Below the pieces are notes generated by a model. The model was not told the DNA's origin. It saw only the letters and a program-made list of their open reading frames with translations, and made no database searches. Below, piece after piece: positions 1 to 11,412 of a DNA stretch of 64,000 nucleotides (the first letter of the stretch is position 1; every line of letters starts with the position of its first letter). The position numbers and the translations under genes were made by a program. Source of the DNA: Manihot esculenta (lineage: Eukaryota > Streptophyta > Magnoliopsida > Malpighiales > Euphorbiaceae); the NCBI RefSeq assembly GCF_001659605.2, contig NC_035169.2, positions 10,624,546-10,688,545 of the forward strand. The letters run 5' to 3'.

Positions 1-2349
1 ATGGTGCACAATCATTTTAACACCACTGTTAAGATAATAAGAACAGATAATGGTTGCGAATTTCTTAGCAATGAATGCTCCAGATTACTAAATCAAAGAG
101 GTATCATTCACCAAAGATCTTGTCCTCACACCCCTCAACAAAATGGCATTGTTGAAAGAAAACACAGACACCTCTTAGACACGGCTAGAGCCATCAAAAT
201 TCACTCTCATGCGCCTCAGATCTTTTGGTCTGAATGCATCCTTACTGCCACCTACATAATAAACAGACTCCCTATGGCCCAATTTGGTTGGCAGACCCCT
301 TATGAGCGCCTCTATGGGCATGCCCCTGACTATTCTCATCTGAAAAAGTTTGGCTGCCTCTGTTTTGCAACCAAAACCACTCCTCATAAAGATAAATTTG
401 GCAGCAAGTCCATCAAGGCTGCCTTTATTGGTTATGCCAACAATCACAAGGCTTACAAACTATATGATCTCTCTACTGGTACTATATTTGTTAGCCGTGA
501 TGTTGTTTTTTATGAACATATTTTTCCTTTTAGCACACCACCTGAACAAACCCCTGTGATGATACCTATTCCCATACATGATCCAGATTCTGTCCCACCT
601 CCACCTTCTCCTCCCTCTCAGCTTCCCACCTCTCCTAGCCTTCACAAGTCTTCCAGAACTATTAAACCTCCTTCTTGGCTAGAGGACTTTGTTGCTTCAG
701 CCACCACTACTGCTTCCCCTTCCCCCTCACCCATCTGTTTTACACCTTCCTACCAAACCTATGTTCTGAATGTTTCCCACATCCCTGAACCAACTACCTA
801 CAGTCAGGCATCCCAAAACATTAATTGGATTAATGCAATGCAACATGAATTGCATGCACTTGAAAAAAATAACACCTGGACCCTTACAACCCTCCCTCAA
901 GGCAAGAAAGCCATAGGTTGTAAATGGGTCTACAAAGTTAAATGTAAACCAAATGGTGACATTGATAGATTCAAAGCCCGGTTGGTGGCCAAGGGCTACA
1001 ATCAAATTGAAGGTCTTGATTATAAAGACCGTTTCTCTCCTGTTGCCAAATTGGCTACTGTTCGGATTCTGATAGCCCTTGCCACTCATAAACAATGGGC
1101 TGTGTTTCAACTTGACATAAACAATGCCTTCTTACATGGCACTTTAGATGAAGAAGTTTATATGCATCCTCCCCAGGGGTATAATAAGGCCTTGCCAGGG
1201 CAAGTCTGTCTCCTTAAAAGGTCTCTGTATGGCCTTAAACAGGCCTCTCGTCAATGGAACCTTGAATTCACAAGTTATCTGAAATCTCTCGGTTTCACTC
1301 AGTCTGCTCATGACTATTGTCTCTTTGTTAAAAGTACTACTGATTATTTTCTTGCTTTATTAATATATGTGGATGACATTCTTCTTACTGGTACTTTTCT
1401 TGTTACTATGACTGAGATCAAACATGCCTTACACTCTAAGTTCACCATTAAAGATTTGGGATTTCTCAAATATTTTCTTGGTCTTGAAGTGGCCCGATCT
1501 TCTACTGCCACTCTTTTAAGCCAAACGAAATACATATCCGACATTCTGAAGGATGCTGGTATGCAATCATGCAAACCAGCCCCCTTCCCTTTACCAAAAG
1601 GCTTGCAATTGTCTCTAGCTACAGGAGATATTTTGCCTGATCCCCATGTTTACAGGCGCTTGATTGGGAGGCTTCTTTATGTCAATCTCACCAGGCCTGA
1701 CCTCAGTTATGTTGTCCAGCATCTGAGCCAATTCATGCATCAACCCCGCAAGCCTCACTGGGAGGCTGCTATGCATGTCCTTCGATACTTGAAGGGCACT
1801 CTTCATCAAGGCCTGTGCTTCCCTGTTAGTACCTCTATGCCTCTCACAGCTTACTGTGACTCTGATTGGGCCGCCTGCCCCTTCTCCAGAAAGTCACTTA
1901 CTGGGTTTTGCATATTCTTTGGCTCGTCATTGGTTTCCTAGAAAACCAAGAAACAGCCTACTGTTTCAAAATCCTCCGCTGAAGCGGAATATCGTGCCAT
2001 GGCCAGTACTGTTTGTGAATTATTATGGATTTCTTATATTCTTCAAGACTTACAGGTACCTATTCAGCTGCCAATCTCCCTCCACTGTGACAACAAGGCT
2101 GCCTTGCACATTGCCGCTAACCCGGTGTTTCACGAACGCACCAAACACATTGCCATCGATTGTCACATTGTCCGTGAGCAATTTCAACGCGGTTTCATCT
2201 GTCCTTCTCATGTCTCCACCACAGCTCAGCTCGCAGACCTGCTCACCAAACCGTTATCTTCAGATCACCATCACCGGCTGTGCTCCAAGTTGCCCCTGGT
2301 TTCCATCCCAGTTCCAACTTGCAGGGGGCGTATAGAGAATACAGGATAG
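1..2349 (+). pseudogene. copia polyprotein (integrase-RT-RNase H), in-frame stop
   Basis: Retrotransposon polyprotein for DNA integration and reverse transcription. The frame is open at the window edge, so the first Met is not a real start. It begins in the integrase core: an Asp in TDNGCEF and the downstream Glu in GIVERKH. The RT follows (GCKWVYKVK, FKARLVAKGY) with the catalytic YVDD at 1366-1377. The copia RNase H follows, with SAEAEYRAM and HCDNKAALHIAANP. A TAG at 1939-1941 interrupts RNase H where the family has Trp (SWKTKKQ). The frame then continues unchanged to TAG-less coding and its stop at 2347-2349. One in-frame nonsense change therefore separates two open stretches. The rest is well preserved, so inactivation looks recent. 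Confidence 0.9.
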
Positions 2350-2590
2350 CTGATGTTCTGTTATATTGTGTTATTGTGTTTATGTTCCTGGGTTATATGG
2401 GTAATTGTCTTCTGTAAGGGTAAAGATGAGTTTTTACTTCTTTATTTGCTCTCACGTGTTAGAGGTCATGTGACCTGTAGGGTTATGTAACCCTTCTTAA
2501 ACAGATCACAGTGATAACATGTATCTTTTGTACGATTCTTTACATCTTGAATAAAAGCAGAAACAGTTTTCTTCTTCTTTCTTTTCAACA
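2331..2590 (+). repeat. copia 3' LTR (probable)
   Basis: The sequence starts right after the polypurine stretch GCAGGGGGCG and ends at a CA dinucleotide before very AT-rich DNA. It contains AATAAAAG near 2550, which could serve 3' end formation. The first base pair is not the canonical TG, so the left edge is uncertain by a few bases. No second LTR is available for comparison. Confidence 0.55.
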
Positions 2591-5011
2591 TAATTTCATT
2601 ATAGTAAATTTATGTAATTTTTTTAATAATTATTTATTTAAATATTTTTTTCATATTTATATCCATTTAAAAATAAAAATAAATTTATCTATTTTTTATA
2701 CTATTATACTTAAAAGAAAATCTATTTTTAATTTCTTGTTTCATAAATTTCTGCATGTAAAGTGATAGCTACGTAAGTGTCCAATAAGCATTCTACATAT
2801 AATAATTAGATATTAATTATTAATCGTATGAAATAAAATCAACTGATTTTATAATAAAATTTCTCTTTTTTACACTTTAATATTCAGGTTGGATATTGCT
2901 ATTAGCATGACTTTCTATTGATGAATATATCATTTAATAATTAATCCATTTGAACTTTTTCAGATTTATTGAATAAAGTTTTAATTGATCTTAAATTGAA
3001 ACAGAATTATAAAAAATAAAAATAATAAAATATATTTTGACTCAGTGAATCATTTTATAGACTCGTCTGCTTTTCATTTTATCTTGCCATTGTGAATTCC
3101 TTGCTGTTAAGTTAGCGGAATAACTGTTCACTCGTATGGATGTGTGGTGGAGATTAATTCAAAATTTTTACTATTTAAAATTAATTTTTTAAGATAAATT
3201 TAATATATTTTTTATTATAAAAAATTTTCAAAATTTATTTTTAAAAAATTATTTTTTAATCTCTTAAATATACCATAATTAACGGATTTATTTTTCTATT
3301 TTTAGAATCTAATATTTTCATATTTGAGATTTAACTTTATTAAAATTAAATGTCATTCCATCAAAAACTTTATGTTAAGTTAATAATTTCTATTTGATTA
3401 AGAAAAAAAGACTAAATATAATATGAAAAATATCCTTATTAATAATAATATAAAAAAATATTATTTAATTTTTATAATATAAAAAAATTTATTATTTAGT
3501 CTCTCAATTTTAAAAAATATATTAAAATATTTTTAATATTTTAAAAGTTTATTAATTATTTTTTCTATTAATTTTATTACTAAATATTTTATTATTTAAT
3601 TTTTATAATTTAAAAAAATTATTAATTAATCTCTCAAATTATTAAAAATTTTATTAATTAGTCCCTACATATCAGAAATATTTTAAAATTTTTTTATAAT
3701 ACTTAACAATTGAAATTAATGAAAAACTAACTAATAGACTTTTTAAAATATCAGAGATATTTTAATAAATTTTTTAAATGGTAAGCAATGATCCACAGCG
3801 AATAGTATCATAAAAATAATTTATGTTGAATTTTAATTTTTTATTTTTAATAATTTAAATTTTATATATTTTAATTTTTATTATTTTTGCTCAATTTGAA
3901 TCATCAATTCATTAAAGTTTTTATTTATTTATGAAAATTGAGTTTGAGATTTTCTTACTTAAATTTTAAAAAAATTAAATTTTCAGGACTAAAGTGTTGA
4001 ATTTAAAAAATAGAAGGACAAATCTGTTAATTATGTAATATCTTAGAGATAGAAAATGTATTTTTTTTCCTTAATTTTTTGAGAGAATGACCTATAAATT
4101 TATAAAAATTAAATTTCATGGACTAAAGTGTTAGGTTCTAAAAAAGGTGATTCGATCATTTTTCATATCGCTAACGGCATTTTTAATGAAATGAACTATA
4201 ATTTTAATAGAATTAAACTTTAGAAATAAAAATATTAAATTTTAAAAATAAAAAAATAAATTCATTAATTAGGATGAAAAAATCTAACGTATAAAATTAT
4301 GTTGTTTAAAGTGTATATATGTTAATAGCAAATAGACTCCAAGTCTTGTTGAGCTAACGGTGCTTTCCTCATATTTAATTTGGAGAAAATTAAATTTTAT
4401 TAATAAAAAGTAAGTCAAAAATTATAATCAATAACAAAATAAACTCAAAAATAACAATTTTACATACAGATATTGATATTTGATTAATTACTCTCATTTT
4501 TTATAAACCAAATTAAATAGATTAAATAAAATGATCAATTATTAATTTTAGTGAAAATGTTTATCATTTTTTATTAGTTAATTTTTTATTTTAAAAAAAT
4601 ATATTAAAATATATTTAATATTTTAAAATTTTATTAATTAATTTTATTCATTAAGTATTATAAAAAAATTTAAAATATCTATAATATAAAAAACTAATTA
4701 ATAAAGTTTTTAAAAATTTAAAGGATTAATTAATGAATTTTTTAAAATTATAGAGAATAAATATTTAAAAATATAACAGATAAAATTAATGGAGAGATTA
4801 ATTAATAAATTTTTTTAAATACTGTTTTAATGTATTTTTAAAATAAAAAAAATAATTAATAAATTTTATTAAATAGTAATTTTTTCATAATAACATGATG
4901 GCTTTGATTTTTAAGACAAAGAAAGCTATAGCCCAGAATTACCATTTTCTGATTTTGAGCCCTAACCTTTAGTTTGAAAAAAAAATAAATAAATTTTTAT
5001 AAAATGATGTA
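2591..5011. other. AT-rich spacer with decayed repeats
   Basis: No gene is visible. The stretch holds degenerate AT-rich repeats of the 'ttaattagtccc...' type (about 3400-3790 and 4560-4880). These resemble the MITEs at 26704 and 45900, but their ends cannot be fixed. It ends at the target site of element A. Confidence 0.6.
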
Positions 5012-5523
5012 TGATGACCGCTGGATTTTCCTACCCCCAATCCTGGGTCTAAATTACAGCCACGACCCATGAGAAGAAGGCTCACACGCCCTCTCAAGTA
5101 AAACAGGCCCGGACCACCAGATCCCTGAGGCCGGACTCCACCCGATTCTTCCTCATCAAGATCGGCCCAGCCCATATAACCTCCCCACGGATTCCTTCTC
5201 CTCCTGGGTTCAGCGTTCAGCCCAGATCTCGGCCCAGCCCATAAACCAGAACGAGACTTGTCATATAGCCTGGCAGATCCGCTCGAACGTACACACGGGG
5301 GAGAATCAGAGGCCGTTACGCATGGAGCAGGCGTTGATATCCTCGTACGCCCATATCTGTATGGCAGAGACGCGTGGTCCAATCATGAGAGAGCCGTTAT
5401 ACGTCACCAGCAAGTAGGAAGAAAAGGATAAAAGGGATACCCCTTTAGGGAGATAGGCCAAGTTTTCATTCTTCAAGACAAAAACCCTTGTAAAACCCTA
5501 TTCTATTGGATCTCAGATCATCA
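5012..5523 (+). repeat. Element A 5' LTR
   Basis: It starts TGATGACCGCTGG and ends GATCATCA directly before the primer-binding site. It pairs with 21621-22132 without indels. A TATA-like GATAAAAG lies at 5427-5434. The long minus-strand open frame across this LTR is not a gene; its near-identical copy occurs in the other LTR. Confidence 0.95.
5427..5434 (+). promoter_or_regulatory. TATA-like box in element A LTR
   Basis: GATAAAAG lies about 95 bp before the LTR end, where element B has a perfect TATAAAAG (56701-56708). Both LTRs of A carry the G variant, so the change was already present in the source copy. Promoter function is inferred from position only. Confidence 0.45.
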
Positions 5524-5525
5524 AT

Positions 5526-5543
5526 TGGCGCCGTCTGTGGGAA
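5526..5543 (+). other. Primer-binding site (tRNA-Asp type)
   Basis: TGGCGCCGTCTGTGGG lies two bases after the 5' LTR. The first bases match the complement of the 3' end of plant tRNA-Asp (TGGCGCCGTT...), and similarity falls off after about nine bases. This placement and TGGCGCC core are usual for Tat/Athila-type gypsy elements. Confidence 0.75.
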
Positions 5544-5604
5544 ACGACGAAGATCTTTTCATCACCGGAGTTTTCACTCTTAACAAAACCCACTGAGATC
5601 CACG

Positions 5605-6968
5605 ATGGCTAATCACCAGGAGAGTAACCTTAACGTCCCAAATGACCTAAGCTCTGCCCAAGAGGGGCAACAATTCTCCTTTTCTAGTCCTACGACATTC
5701 AACAACCAAACGCCCATTCCCCTTAATCCATCGCCAAGTTTGGCAGGGAATACTCCCACTGTTACCCTGTCCAACCAGGATCTTCAAAACATGGCTTTCC
5801 AATTACAAAATACCGCCCACTGGTTGGGGCAGATAATGCAACAGAGAGGCCTCAGCACCCCAGTAAATACACTCCCGGTTGTAGAGGAACCTCAGACCAA
5901 TGACCCCCGACCTGCACCTGACCGTCTTCAAACCAGCAGCCGCGATACTGGAGAAAGAGGGAGAAGAGCCGGGGAAGAGGAAGAACCGGAGGCCCGAATC
6001 CATGCGAGGAGGGCGAGAGAGATGATAGAAAATGAGGAGGTAGATAACTATTCAGCCGAAACAACCGGGTGGACGGGAACTGAAGCAGAGGCGGAGGAGT
6101 ACCAACTGGAGAAAAAACCCAGCCTGGAAGACGAGAAGGTGGACCAAAAGTTGAAGAGGGAACTGAAGCAGAGGCGGAGGAGTACCACCTGGAGAAAAAA
6201 CCCAGCCTGGAAGACGAGAAGGTGGACCAAAAGTTGAAGAGATTGAGAGAACAGCTCTTAGCCGAGCTAGGTAAGAAAGACCAAAGCCAAACCTCTTTGC
6301 CTACTTCTTCCCCTTTCTCAAAGTGGGTGCAGCAAGAGACTGTCCCTAAGAAGTTTATGATGCCATCGATGGCGGCTTATGACGGAGCTGGTAACCCGAG
6401 GGAGCACGTCATGAACTATAAGACCTTCATGGAGTTGCAAACTCTGTCAGATGCCCTAATGTGTAAAGTATTTCCAACGACGCTCTCAGGACCAGCGCGG
6501 GCGTGGTTCAACAGCCTTGAGGCCAGAAGTATCAGAAGTTTCGGAGACCTAGCCACTCGCTTCATCAGTCGATTCATAGCCGGGGTGCCAGCAGAGAGGA
6601 AGACGAGCTACTTGGAGACAGTAAGACAGAGAGGGGGCGAATCACTCAGAGAGTATGTAGCTCGTTTCAATACGGAGGCCCTGCAGATTCCCGAACTCGA
6701 TGAAGGAAGGGCGGTAGAGGCCATGCAAAAGGGAGCGACCTCTGCCGAGTTCTTCGGTTCCTTAAGCAGGAAGCCTCCGACCTCCCTGGCCGAGCTAATG
6801 AAGAGAGCAGAGAAGTATATAAGGCAGGATGACGCCCTAGTAACAAGCCGATTTGCCAAAGGGATGACAGGAAAAGAGAAAGCCTCAGAAACACGGCAAG
6901 AGGCCCGAGCCGTACAAGCAGGCCTGGGAGCGAAGGGATCAAAGGCCTCCCCCTCCACGGGTCCATGA
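5605..6968 (+). pseudogene. gag of element A, broken by an 83-bp tandem duplication
   Basis: Capsid/nucleocapsid precursor. The start is ATG 5605 (MANHQESNLN), the same start context as in element B. The N-terminal third is Ser/Pro/Gln-rich, followed by a charged segment. The Retrotrans_gag core (SGPARAWFNSLEARSI, then FGDLATRFISRFI) follows. A direct duplication, 6076-6158 repeated at 6159-6241 (83 bp), moves the reading from frame 1 to frame 3. The first ORF therefore ends at 6237 and the core is read from about 6222 to a stop at 6966-6968. A second indel near 6870-6890 brings the zinc-knuckle part back into frame 1. In element B these parts share one frame, so both shifts are secondary damage in A. 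Confidence 0.9.
6076..6241 (+). repeat. 83-bp tandem duplication in gag
   Basis: Two adjacent copies start GGAACTGAAGCAG at 6076 and 6159 and are nearly identical (one visible difference, CAACTGG against CACCTGG). The unit is not a multiple of three. Element B has only one copy of the corresponding segment. Confidence 0.95.
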
Positions 6969-9900
6969 GCCAAGATCGCTTCCCCCTTGGGTCCCTGAGA
7001 AGCCGACTCCACTAAATGCGTCCAGAGCCGAGGTGCTCATGGCTGTCCAAGATAAGGAGTTCCTCCAGTGGCCCCAACCTATGAAGTCGGAAGTAGACCA
7101 ACGGAATCCTGACAAATATTGTCAGTATCATCGAAGTCATGGCCACGATACCAACAACTGCTTCCAGTTGATAGCAGAGATCGAGAGGTTGATAAAGAGG
7201 GGGCATCTCAAGAATTTCGTGAAGAAATTAGGGGGACAAAGGCCTCAATCCAGTCCGGCGGTTCAGATGCCGAAGAGAACAGGAACTGGACCAGTGAACG
7301 ATGGGTCCAATGGGACCATAAACATGATTGTTGGAGGAACGGGAGGTCGGATGGGCCGCCGAGGGAAGAAGAGAAACCGGGAGGGAGAGAGCAGCAGTAC
7401 TGAAGTCATGCAAATCGTTGACCACTCTTCCATGACCATCACCTTCTCTTCAGAAGATGCTCAGGGTATTCAGATGCCCCATGATGACGCACTCGTCATT
7501 GAAGCCGTCATTCACAATTATCGGGTAAAGAAGGTCTTAGTGGATGATGGGAGTAAAGTCAACTTGCTACCATACCGGGTCTTTCAGCAGATGGGAATTC
7601 CGGAAGAACAGTTGGTCCGAGACCAGGCATTAATCAAGGGGATCGGAGGAGTACCGGTGCTCGTAGAAGGGAAGGTGAAGCTGGCTCTCACCTTAGGTGA
7701 AGCACCCAGAACTCGCACTCACCACGAGGTATTTTTAGTGGTCAAACTTCCGTTGAGCTATAATGTGATCCTGGGGAGGCCTGCGCTATTCAACTTCGAA
7801 GCTGTCACCAGTATCAGGTATTTGGCGCTTAAATTTCCAACAAAAGAAGGAGTGGGAATAGTCCGGGGCAGCCAGGAAGAGGCAAGAGCAGTATACTTAG
7901 CCACAGTAGCAGAACTGAGCTCCACTGGAAAAGCTCTTGACTCGGAAGTTCTAGAGGTTCGAGATGAGAAAACAGAGGCCAGGACAGAACCGGTGGGGGA
8001 GCTGGAGATCTTTCCTTTATCAGAAGCAGAGGCAGAAAAGGTCTTTAGTCTCAACGCCGGCCTCACTGAAGAACAAAAAGCTGAAGTCATGGCCTTGATC
8101 CGAGGTCATGCGTCTAGTTTCGCCTGGAAGCCCTCCGACATGCCTGGAATTGACCCTAAAGTAATGACACACAAACTGAATGTACTCCCCGAAGCCAAGC
8201 CGGTAAAGCAGAAGAAGAGAGTAGTAGGAAGAGAGAAGCAGCAGGCCACCAGGGAGGAGGTGCAGAAACTCGAGGAGGCAGGCTTTATTAGGGAAGTTAT
8301 GTACCCGCAGTGGCTAGCAAATCCTGTATTAGTCAAAAAAGCCAATGGCAAATATAGGATGTGCATAGATTTTACTAAGGCCTGCCCTAAAGATTGTTAT
8401 CCACTTCCTGATATTAATAAAATGGTCGACTCTACGGCCGGTTTTGATTATATGTCTTCTTTGGATGCTATGTCTCGTTATCATCAAATCCCAATGGAAA
8501 GATCGGATGAGGAAAAGACCTCGTTTATAACTAAAGATGGAACTTATTGCTACAGAGCTATGCCATTCGGATTGAGGAACGCCGGGGCAACTTACCAAAG
8601 GTTGATGAATAAAATCTTCAAAAACCAGATTGGCAGAAATGTAGAGGTTTATGTAGATGATATGGTGGTCAAAAGCCCAAATTTCCAGCAGCACGTAGCA
8701 GACTTGGGGGAGGTATTCGGTGTATTAAACCAGTACAGAATGAAGTTGAACCCAGCAAAATGTGCTTTCTTTATTAGAGGAGGAAAATTCTTGGGATTCA
8801 TGATGAGCGGAAAAGGCATCGAGCCTAACCCGGAGAAGGTAGAAGCCATATTGAAAATGCCAGAGCCGACCTGTGTAAGGGATGTCCAAAGATTAACCGG
8901 AAGAGTAGTAGCACTCAACCGATTCATGTCAAGGTCAGCAGAAAAATGCTTACCATTTTTCAAAAAATTGAGGAAGGTGCCAAACTTTGAATGGACAGAA
9001 GACTGCCAAAAAGCCTTTGCAGAGCTTAAGGGATATCTCAGCTCGCCCCACGTGCTCAGTAGTCCTATGAAAGGAGAAGAACTTCTGATATACTTGGCAG
9101 CCTCAGAACAAGCAGTCAGCGCAGTGTTAGTAAGGGTGGAAGAAGGGGAGCAGAAACTCGTTTTTTACGTCAGCAAGGTACTCAGAGATACCGAGGTCAG
9201 ATATTCGAACATTGAAAAACTGTCTTACGCCCTATTGCTAGCAGTCCGGAAATTCAAAGTTTATTTGGAAGGCCACCAAGGAGTTGTGATGACAGACCAA
9301 CCCTTAAAGAAGATTCTACGCAGGCCGGAAACTTCAGGTCGGATGTTGGCTTGGTCCGTAGAGATCAGCCCTTATTGTCTAGAGTATCGACCTAGGACGG
9401 CTATAAAATCTCAAGCCCTGGCTGACTTCATAGCAGAATGCACACTCAACGGGGAGCAGAGAGGATCATCCTCAGGGATAACAGGAAAGGAACGTGAGGG
9501 GGAGCCTCATTCAGAATTCAACTGGAAGTTGTATGTAGATGGAGCATCAGGCACTGAGGGCAGTGGTGCTGGAATAATGCTTAAGGGGCCAGAGAATTTT
9601 AAGGTATGTTACGCCTTACGTCTAGAGTTCAAAGCCTCGAATAATGTGGCAGAATATGAAGCCCTGATAAATGGGATGTTGGTGGCACTGGAAGTGGGAG
9701 TAACCGATCTCGAGATAAACAGCGACTCTCAGCTGGTGATCAACCAAGTAACAGGGATGTATCAGGCTAGAGACCTCATTATGCAGAATTACCTGGCCAA
9801 AGTAAAAACTTTAGAAGCCGAGCTCACAAGTCGAGGAGTAACCATCAGATTTCAAAGAATACCCCGAGAGGAAAATGAGGAAGCAGATCTGCTTAGCCGA

Positions 9901-11247
9901 TTATCCAAAGAAGAATTGGAACAGCTTCCCGATGAAGTGTACATACAACATGTCCATATACTTGCTTTTAATAAAACCAACACGATGCTGCAGGTGGAAC
10001 AGAACCCGACTTGGATGACCCCTTACTTAGAATACCTAGAGAAAGGTAAACTCCCCGAGGATAAAGATGAAGCCAAAAAGATAGCAGCTCGTGCCGCTAA
10101 CTACCAAGCGATAAGGGGGACCTTATACAGAAAAGGAAAGTCCAGTCCATGGCTCCGATGCGTGAGCCCGGAAGAAGCTACGAAGGTGATAGAAGAAATA
10201 CATAGAGGAATGTGTGGAGCCCACGAGGGAGGAGGGACATTAGTTAATAAAGTATTCCGGCAAGAGTATTATTGGCCCACTGTCAAAAAAGAAGCAAAAG
10301 AGTTCGTCCGAAGGTGCGACGTATGCCAGAGATTTGCTAATGCCATCAAAACTCCAGCCACTCCTCAAGCTAGCATATCCAGTCCATGGCCTTTCTCGCA
10401 ATGGGGAATTGACATCCTGGGACCTTTCCCCAAGACTACGGGGCAGAGGAAATTTGTAGTGGTGGCTGTAGAGTACTTCTCAAAATGGCCAGAGGCGGAA
10501 GCAATAGCCACAATTACAGCTCGAAAGATGATAGATTTTGTGTGGGGACATATCATCTGCAGATTTGGTGTACCCAGAGTGCTTATTTCAGATAATGGCA
10601 AACAGTTTGATTGCAGCACCTTCAGAGCTTTCACAACGAACATGGGTATCTGGCATAAATTCTCCTCCGTGGCTCATCCTCAAACTAACGGCCAAACAGA
10701 GGTCACCAACAGAGCCATCCTACAAGGATTAAAAAAGCGACTAGATGGGGCAAAGACAAATTGGGCAGAAGAAATCAACAGCATCCTGTGGGCACTCCGA
10801 ACCACCCCTAGAGCACCCACTAAAGAAACGCCCTTTGCACTTGCCTATGGTACAGAGGCCGTAGTCCCAGTTGAGTTGCAGATTCCTACCCATCGAGTCC
10901 AATTTGCTAGTGAAGACACTAACGATGACAAGCTAAGAAACAACCTGGATGCCCTTGAGGAAATCAGGGAAGAAGCTCAAATCCGAACTGCCGCCTATCA
11001 ACAACGGGCAGCACGATACTACAACCAAAAGGTCAGAAAAAGAAGTTTGAAAGTGGGAGACCCGGCCTTAGGAAACCTGGAGGCCACAGGAAAAAGGGCG
11101 GCAGCTGGTAAGCTAGCATCGACCTGGGAGGGCCCGTTCAAGGTAACAAAAGTAGTCCGGCCAGGAGTATATCGGATTGAAGATATGCAAGGGAATCATG
11201 AGCCCCACGCTTGGAATATTCAACACCTAAAGAGGTATTTCCCCTGA
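6868..11247 (+). CDS. pol polyprotein of element A: zinc knuckle, protease, RT, two RNase H domains, integrase
   Basis: One open frame; the stop is at 11245-11247. It overlaps the gag frame between 6868 and 6968, and its own start is not defined (a GTG at 7033 and ATG at 7039 are only internal). Residues are numbered from 7033. Modified zinc knuckle CQYHRSHGHDTNNC at about 30-45. Aspartic protease with VLVDDGS at about 170. RT at about 395-580 with YVDDMVV near 540. First RNase H at about 680-805. A second, archaeal-type RNase H at about 829-957 with D (YVDGA), E (AEYEAL), D (SDSQLV) and D (EEADLL). Integrase with an H2C2 zinc motif, then D (GIDILG), D (ISDNGKQF) and E (GQTEVTNR), to the C-terminus. 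The dual RNase H marks the Tat/Ogre lineage. No stop or frameshift is seen, so the enzymes could be intact although gag is not. Confidence 0.92.
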   Translation, partial: QEKRKPQKHGKRPEPYKQAWERRDQRPPPPRVHEPRSLPPWVPEKPTPLNASRAEVLMAVQDKEFLQWPQPMKSEVDQRNPDKYCQYHRSHGHDTNNCFQLIAEIERLIKRGHLKNFVKKLGGQRPQSSPAVQMPKRTGTGPVNDGSNGTINMIVGGTGGRMGRRGKKRNREGESSSTEVMQIVDHSSMTITFSSEDAQGIQMPHDDALVIEAVIHNYRVKKVLVDDGSKVNLLPYRVFQQMGIPEEQLVRDQALIKGIGGVPVLVEGKVKLALTLGEAPRTRTHHEVFLVVKLPLSYNVILGRPALFNFEAVTSIRYLALKFPTKEGVGIVRGSQEEARAVYLATVAELSSTGKALDSEVLEVRDEKTEARTEPVGELEIFPLSEAEAEKVFSLNAGLTEEQKAEVMALIRGHASSFAWKPSDMPGIDPKVMTHKLNVLPEAKPVKQKKRVVGREKQQATREEVQKLEEAGFIREVMYPQWLANPVLVKKANGKYRMCIDFTKACPKDCYPLPDINKMVDSTAGFDYMSSLDAMSRYHQIPMERSDEEKTSFITKDGTYCYRAMPFGLRNAGATYQRLMNKIFKNQIGRNVEVYVDDMVVKSPNFQQHVADLGEVFGVLNQYRMKLNPAKCAFFIRGGKFLGFMMSGKGIEPNPEKVEAILKMPEPTCVRDVQRLTGRVVALNRFMSRSAEKCLPFFKKLRKVPNFEWTEDCQKAFAELKGYLSSPHVLSSPMKGEELLIYLAASEQAVSAVLVRVEEGEQKLVFYVSKVLRDTEVRYSNIEKLSYALLLAVRKFKVYLEGHQGVVMTDQPLKKILRRPETSGRMLAWSVEISPYCLEYRPRTAIKSQALADFIAECTLNGEQRGSSSGITGKEREGEPHSEFNWKLYVDGASGTEGSGAGIMLKGPENFKVCYALRLEFKASNNVAEYEALINGMLVALEVGVTDLEINSDSQLVINQVTGMYQARDLIMQNYLAKVKTLEAELTSRGVTIRFQRIPREENEEADLLSRLSKEELEQLPDEVYIQHVHILAFNKTNTMLQVEQNPTWMTPYLEYLEKGKLPEDKDEAKKIAARAANYQAIRGTLYRKGKSSPWLRCVSPEEATKVIEEIHRGMCGAHEGGGTLVNKVFRQEYYWPTVKKEAKEFVRRCDVCQRFANAIKTPATPQASISSPWPFSQWGIDILGPFPKTTGQRKFVVVAVEYFSKWPEAEAIATITARKMIDFVWGHIICRFGVPRVLISDNGKQFDCSTFRAFTTNMGIWHKFSSVAHPQTNGQTEVTNRAILQGLKKRLDGAKTNWAEEINSILWALRTTPRAPTKETPFALAYGTEAVVPVELQIPTHRVQFASEDTNDDKLRNNLDALEEIREEAQIRTAAYQQRAARYYNQKVRKRSLKVGDPALGNLEATGKRAAAGKLASTWEGPFKVTKVVRPGVYRIEDMQGNHEPHAWNIQHLKRYFP

Positions 11248-11412
11248 TATAGTTGTAAAGAAAAACATTGTATTCTGATAAATATGAAGGAAACAAGTTA
11301 TTTATACAATGAGATTATCTTTATTATTATGAATAATATTCCTCCATGAAAAGAAAGGTAGGTGTACAGGATCCCCTAGATTTCCTGACACCACAAACCA
11401 AATTGAGAGCAC

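Larger units (their letters stand above)
1..2590 (+). mobile_element. Ty1/copia LTR retrotransposon, 3' part
   Basis: The window opens inside a copia element. A polyprotein frame with integrase, reverse transcriptase and RNase H runs to 2349. A purine-rich PPT-like stretch at 2321-2330 precedes a probable 3' LTR at 2331-2590. The order integrase then RT is diagnostic of copia. The 5' LTR and gag lie outside the window, so target duplications cannot be checked. Confidence 0.9.

Noticed and set aside
4969..5382. 137-codon minus-strand ORF, repeated at 21314-21991
   Set aside because: It lies across the two LTRs of element A, and its duplicate nature is explained by the LTR pair. No conserved domain.
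6868..6968. Programmed frameshift between gag and pol in element A
   Set aside because: Element B has gag and the zinc knuckle in a single frame, so the shift in A is better explained by an indel.
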